The position numbers were made by a program, and so were the translations under genes. This document shows, piece after piece, positions 60,790-64,000 of a stretch of DNA of 64,000 bases; the first letter of the stretch is position 1; each line of letters starts with the position of its first letter. The stretch spans positions 124,001 through 188,000 of the forward strand of contig NZ_KB893180.1 in NCBI RefSeq assembly GCF_000374025.1. Reading direction: 5' to 3'. This DNA is from Spirosoma panaciterrae DSM 21099. GTDB taxonomy: Bacteria > Bacteroidota > Bacteroidia > Cytophagales > Spirosomataceae. The notes beneath the pieces were generated by a model. It did not search any database, was not told the DNA's origin, and worked only from the letters and a program-made list of their open reading frames with translations.

Positions 60790-61704
60790 ATGCGAAATTA
60801 CCAACTCGTGCTGGTACTGCTCTTTGTTTCAGCCAGTCAGACGCTTTTTGGCCAGCAGATAAACACGGTAAATTCGTACAGTATCCCGTTTCAGCTAACG
60901 AACTATAATAACCTCGCTGTAAAAGCCGTCCTGAATCGGCAGGATACGGTAAACCTGATGTTTCATACGGCGGCCAATGCCGTTACACTGACCGAAGAAG
61001 CGCTCAAAACCGTTAAGAGTCTGATCTTTGCCGGAGCCGATAGCGTAAAAAGCTGGGGCGGTTCAGGAAATACATCGCGGTTCAGCAAGAGCAATCTGCT
61101 CCAGATCGGTGAGCAAACGTGGCCTAACACCCCCATCTGGGAAAACCTAAACTCTGGTCCTCAAACCGATGGTAAGTTTGGCATCGACCTTTTCGAAGGC
61201 AAAGTTCTTGAGCTGGATTTCGACGCGAACCGACTAACCATTCATACGAATGTTCCCGGTAAAATCAGCCAATACGAGAAGCTAAAGCTAGTATTCGACA
61301 ATGATATGCTATTTCTGGAAGCCCATTGTAAGGTTGGGGATCAGGCGCTGAAAAATCGGTTTCTGATTCATTCGGGCTATTCGGGCGCGGTATTGCTGGA
61401 CGATCAGTTTGTGGGCGAGCATAAACTGGTGGAGACTTTGAAAGTCATCAGTGAAAAGGAGTTAAAGGACTCGTTCGGCAACGTTATTAAGACGCAAAAA
61501 GCCATTTTACCAGCCCTGACAATTGGCAATCAAACGTTAACCGGTGTACCCGTCGGTTTTTTCAAAGGGGCCCTTGGTCGACAGAAGATGAGTATTCTGG
61601 GCGGGGATGTACTGAAGCGGTTCAATATCATCATCGATGCGAAACGCGAGTATGTTTACCTGAAACCCAGCAAACAGCTAAAAGTACCTTACTCCGCCAG
61701 TTGA
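60790..61704 (+). CDS. Retropepsin/pepsin-fold secreted protein lacking both catalytic aspartates
   Basis: About 304 residues from the ATG at 60790, which starts a signal peptide (cleavage near LFGQ|QI). Two lobes can be aligned to the aspartic-protease pattern: VNLMFHTAANAVTLTEEA (residues about 54-71) and NRFLIHSGYSGAVLLDDQF (189-207), each in the place of a hydrophobic-Asp-Thr/Ser-Gly block. In both the Asp is replaced by His (His59, His194). A family-like KFGIDLFEGKVLELDFDANR follows the first lobe. The protein is probably not an aspartic protease. Confidence 0.7.
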   Translation: MRNYQLVLVLLFVSASQTLFGQQINTVNSYSIPFQLTNYNNLAVKAVLNRQDTVNLMFHTAANAVTLTEEALKTVKSLIFAGADSVKSWGGSGNTSRFSKSNLLQIGEQTWPNTPIWENLNSGPQTDGKFGIDLFEGKVLELDFDANRLTIHTNVPGKISQYEKLKLVFDNDMLFLEAHCKVGDQALKNRFLIHSGYSGAVLLDDQFVGEHKLVETLKVISEKELKDSFGNVIKTQKAILPALTIGNQTLTGVPVGFFKGALGRQKMSILGGDVLKRFNIIIDAKREYVYLKPSKQLKVPYSAS

Positions 61705-61713
61705 CGTCGAGCC

Positions 61714-62289
61714 ATGTCTGATTCCCTGCCAAAGCACATCCGAAAATTCATCACTATTGACGATGATGAGTTAACCAACGCGTTAACGTTTTTCCGGCCG
61801 ATCAGCCTGCGTAAAAAGGAGAATCTGCTGGTTGAGGGAGAGATTTGTAAATCGAATTACTTCGTGGTAAGCGGTTGTCTGCGGATGTTCTTCGTCAATG
61901 AAAAGGGCGTTGAGCAAACCGTACAATTTGCGCTTGAAAACTGGTGGCTTGCCGATTATACGTCATTCTCCGCACAAAAGCCTGCTGCCTTTTCGATTCA
62001 GGCCGTGGAAAAATCGGAAGTCCTGGCTATTGATTTTGCGGCTAACGAAACCCTGCTGGCTCAGCATCCTTGTCTGGAACGCTATTTCCGGCTTGTTCAT
62101 CAGCGGGCTCATGCAGCCGCTCAGTATCGGATGAAGTACCACTACGATCATTCGCGGGAGGAACTGTACCATGAGTTCGCCCGACTGTTTCCTGAGTTTG
62201 TGCAGCGAATTCCGCAATACTTACTGGCTTCGTATCTGGGCTTTACGCCCGAATACCTGAGCGAAATCAGAAGCCGAAAGCTTTCTTAA
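61714..62289 (+). CDS. Crp/Fnr family transcriptional regulator
   Basis: A 191-residue regulator. The N-terminal cyclic-nucleotide-binding-like barrel is visible (ENLLVEGEICKSNYFVVSGC then LRMFFVNEKGVEQTVQFALE). A linker helix and a C-terminal helix-turn-helix (QYLLASYLGFTPEYLSEIRSRK) follow. In Bacteroidota such proteins often lack cAMP-binding residues and respond to unknown signals. It starts nine bases after the retropepsin-fold gene and precedes the AhpD-like gene by 62 bases, which it may regulate. Confidence 0.88.
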   Translation: MSDSLPKHIRKFITIDDDELTNALTFFRPISLRKKENLLVEGEICKSNYFVVSGCLRMFFVNEKGVEQTVQFALENWWLADYTSFSAQKPAAFSIQAVEKSEVLAIDFAANETLLAQHPCLERYFRLVHQRAHAAAQYRMKYHYDHSREELYHEFARLFPEFVQRIPQYLLASYLGFTPEYLSEIRSRKLS

Positions 62290-62351
62290 ACTGGTTTAAG
62301 AAGTCTATCCTACGAGTGGATTTACCTTTGTTCCAACCAAATAACAACGCA

Positions 62352-62789
62352 ATGGAACAACGAGTAAATATTCAGCAAACACTACCTGCGGTCTGGAAAG
62401 CCATGTACGGTTTATCGGCCAGTGTCAGCCAATTGAGCATCACGCCGATTCAGAAAGAGCTGATCAAAATCCGGGCGTCGCAAATCAATCAGTGTGCGTT
62501 CTGCCTCAATATGCATACCCGCGATGCACTAAAACTCGGCGAAACTCCGCAACGGATTTTTCTGCTAAACGCCTGGCGCGAAACCGACCTGTTTACGCCC
62601 GAAGAAAAAGCGATTCTGGCCATCACTGAAGAAGTAACCCTGATCCATCAGCATGGGGTTTCAGAGTCCACCTACCAGCAGGCCGGGCAGTTTTTCAGCC
62701 CCGAAACCATTGCCGAAATCATCATATCGGCTGTGGCTATCAACACCTGGAATCGCATCGCCGTAAGTACCAATTTGCCCATCGACTAA
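62352..62789 (+). CDS. Carboxymuconolactone decarboxylase / AhpD-like protein
   Basis: About 145 residues from the ATG at 62352; an in-frame GTG 36 bases upstream is less likely. The redox motif CAFCLNMH gives Cys48, Cys51 and His55. RDALKLGETPQRIFLLNAWR and FTPEEKAILAITEEVTLI complete the AhpD-type pattern. Members act as peroxidase reductants (AhpD) or in other peroxide-linked steps. The Crp/Fnr-type gene directly upstream is a likely regulator. A 23-bp stem-loop lies downstream. Confidence 0.88.
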   Translation: MEQRVNIQQTLPAVWKAMYGLSASVSQLSITPIQKELIKIRASQINQCAFCLNMHTRDALKLGETPQRIFLLNAWRETDLFTPEEKAILAITEEVTLIHQHGVSESTYQQAGQFFSPETIAEIIISAVAINTWNRIAVSTNLPID

Positions 62790-62811
62790 GGCACATTGCC
62801 AAAAGAATTTC

Positions 62812-62865
62812 AGGCCAAAGCCCATCATGAATGAGATAACTATCATTCCTGATGGGCTTTGGCCT
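62812..62865 (+). terminator. Long stem-loop after the AhpD-like gene
   Basis: AGGCCAAAGCCCATC (62812-62826) pairs perfectly with GATGGGCTTTGGCCT (62851-62865), and the stem extends inward with one mismatch (ATGAATGA against TCATTCCT) to about 23 pairs. It lies 22 bases after the stop of the AhpD-like gene. Confidence 0.75.
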
Positions 62866-62885
62866 ATTCATCAAGCACCCATCTA

Positions 62886-62917
62886 TTTAGAAAACTTCAT
62901 TGAAACACTTATCTTTG
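62886..62917 (+). promoter_or_regulatory. Possible promoter of the ABC-F gene
   Basis: TTTA at 62886-62889 and TATCTTTG at 62910-62917, separated by 20 bases, approximate the Bacteroidota -33/-7 promoter boxes; the -7 is a full match. Transcription would start near 62924, about 280 bases before the ATG. Confidence 0.5.
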
Positions 62918-62946
62918 CAGAGCTAACGCCAATAGCTCATCTCCAC

Positions 62947-63128
62947 ATGTAAGATCTAAGTAACAGGATAATCGTCCTGAGTTTCCGCCCAACGGAACGT
63001 TTGACAAACCATTTGTCAGATTGCCAATGCCATCGTTTAGCTGGGCATTGGCCTTTACTTAGCCATCATGTAAGTCAAGATCATCCAAATCATCCTGGCT
63101 AGCGCATTTGCCGGTTTACACCGTAAAC
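62947..63128 (+). promoter_or_regulatory. Hairpin-rich leader with two AUG-UAA start-stop elements
   Basis: Small hairpins follow in sequence: CAGGATAATCGTCCTG at 62964-62979, TTCCG/CGGAA at 62983-62997, TGACAAA/TTTGTCA at 63003-63019, GCCAATGCC/GGCATTGGC at 63024-63053 (followed by CTTTACTT), and GTTTAC/GTAAAC at 63114-63128. ATGTAA occurs at 62947-62952 and again at 63068-63073, each inside CATGTAAG. Such start-stop codons and a terminator-like hairpin suggest translational attenuation ahead of the ABC-F gene; this is inference. Confidence 0.45.
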
Positions 63129-63204
63129 GCTACGATTCCTCCATTCGGCCCATTCCGTTCGGGCTCGTATGGTCATTTCATTCCTCTTCATCGTCTAAAT
63201 CCCC

Positions 63205-64000
63205 ATGCTCATGAGTATTGTCGTGAACGCACTTTCCTATATCTATCCCGATCGCGAAACCTTATTTCAGCACATTCATCTGTCGGTGGCTACCGGCGAA
63301 AAGGCCGCGCTGGTTGGCCAGAACGGTTCGGGTAAATCAACGTTGTTGCAACTCATTGCGGGTAAGCGAATAGCTTCCGAAGGCGAAATCAACCTGTCTG
63401 AAAACCTCTATTATGTACCCCAGCATCTGGGGCAATATGACGACCAAACTATTGCGCAGGTGCTGGGCATCGAAGCCCAACTTCAGGCTCTTCATGCCAT
63501 TCTGGAAGGTGATGCCAGCGCGGAAACCTTCGCGCAACTGAACGACGAATGGGACATTGAAGAGCGCGTTCAGGCGGCTTTAGCATACTGGCATCTGGAT
63601 CATGTCGATCTGAACCAGCCGATGAAATGGCTTAGCGGTGGCGAGAAAACAAAGGTTTTTCTGGCTGGTATTCTCATTCATGAACCGGGTATCATCCTGC
63701 TCGACGAACCATCGAACCACTTGGACACGCAAAGTCGCGAACTACTGTATACGTTTATCCAGAAAAGCAAAGCGACAATGCTGGTGGTTAGCCACGATCG
63801 AACCTTGCTGAATCTGCTGGATACAACACTGGAATTAAGCCAGAGCGGCATTGAGGTTTTCGGCGGTAACTATGATTTCTACAGGGAGCAGAAAGACGAG
63901 AAACTAAATGCGCTACAAGGCCAGCTCGACGAAAATACCAAAACGCTCAAACAGGCCCAGCAGAAAGCCCGCGACCTGGCCGAACAGCGCCAAAAGCAGG
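63205..64000 (+). CDS. ABC-F family ATPase (ribosome-associated), 5' part
   Basis: The frame begins ATG CTC ATG at 63205 (an ATG two codons later at 63211 is equally possible) and runs off the window, showing 265 residues. Walker A is GQNGSGKSTLL (about 38-48), the signature is WLSGGEKTKV, Walker B is IILLDEPSNHLD, and the switch is VVSHDRTLL. The visible end enters the long charged linker (REQKDEKLNALQGQLDENTK...), which between two ATPase domains defines ABC-F translation factors or antibiotic-resistance proteins. No membrane helices are present. The second domain lies outside the window. Confidence 0.9.
   Translation, partial: MLMSIVVNALSYIYPDRETLFQHIHLSVATGEKAALVGQNGSGKSTLLQLIAGKRIASEGEINLSENLYYVPQHLGQYDDQTIAQVLGIEAQLQALHAILEGDASAETFAQLNDEWDIEERVQAALAYWHLDHVDLNQPMKWLSGGEKTKVFLAGILIHEPGIILLDEPSNHLDTQSRELLYTFIQKSKATMLVVSHDRTLLNLLDTTLELSQSGIEVFGGNYDFYREQKDEKLNALQGQLDENTKTLKQAQQKARDLAEQRQKQ

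Larger units (their letters stand above)
62790..63204. other. 415-base intergenic region ahead of the ABC-F gene
   Basis: No gene is seen. The left part has a terminator-like stem-loop at 62812-62865, and the right part holds a promoter-like site and a hairpin-rich leader of about 280 bases, described separately. Confidence 0.6.

Noticed and set aside
63108..63335. Short open frame overlapping the start of the ABC-F gene, considered as a leader peptide
   Set aside because: It starts with TTG, has no ribosome-binding site, and runs deep into the ABC-F coding sequence in another frame.

Overview
The window looks like chromosomal DNA from a member of the Bacteroidota, most likely a Cytophagales/Spirosomaceae (Spirosoma-like) bacterium. 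The grounds are the gene content (PorT-type outer-membrane barrel, DUF4230, DUF4403 and DUF1080 proteins, M61, M1 and M14 secreted peptidases, YciF/DUF892), many Sec or lipoprotein signal sequences, and a few promoter-like sites resembling the Bacteroidota -7 box TAnnTTTG. No tRNA, rRNA, CRISPR array, prophage or complete insertion sequence was seen. Identifications rest on motifs read by eye; no database search was run.

Layout. 1-10.6 kb holds core functions: a partial sensor kinase divergent from hemA, a DUF4230 protein, a sulfite dehydrogenase pair, an AlgH-type protein, an outer-membrane barrel, then nuoA and nuoB separated by four tandem paralogues. 10.6-14.5 kb is a leftward block of two polytopic GT-C-like enzymes around a dolichol-phosphate-mannose-synthase-like GT2. 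14.5-23 kb holds a CE6-type esterase, two tandem MFS transporters, a GH20-type hexosaminidase next to an HGSNAT-like acetyltransferase, and a small AraC/SnoaL/YciI group. 24-28.3 kb is a cell-wall or antibiotic-related cluster: two class A beta-lactamase-like genes, a PLP-dependent sulfur enzyme and a VanX-like dipeptidase. 28.4-41 kb holds sugar enzymes (TIM-barrel isomerase, GH5), a GntP permease, gamma-glutamyltransferase, YciF, an M1 peptidase, arylamine N-acetyltransferase and a Bcr/CflA exporter. 41-57.7 kb is mostly secreted proteins and peptidases (glycine-zipper protein, M61, DUF1080, MtfA, DUF4403, S66, M14), plus a small two-gene module resembling a toxin-antitoxin pair. 57.9-64 kb holds an SF1 helicase, an Rpn-type nuclease, a retropepsin-fold protein without its aspartates, a Crp-type regulator, an AhpD-like protein and the start of an ABC-F gene behind a long hairpin-rich leader.

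The strongest unusual signal is at 6.6-9.6 kb. Between nuoA and nuoB lie four copies of a small secreted or membrane protein family. The last two copies are chimeras whose N-termini descend from the first 47 codons of nuoB, including the helix with the tandem cysteines that bind cluster N2. That helix now occupies the position of a signal peptide. Other signals are a stem-loop family with a conserved loop (6.05 and 48.1 kb), very long stems at convergent gene ends, and the ABC-F leader with two AUG-UAA start-stop elements.
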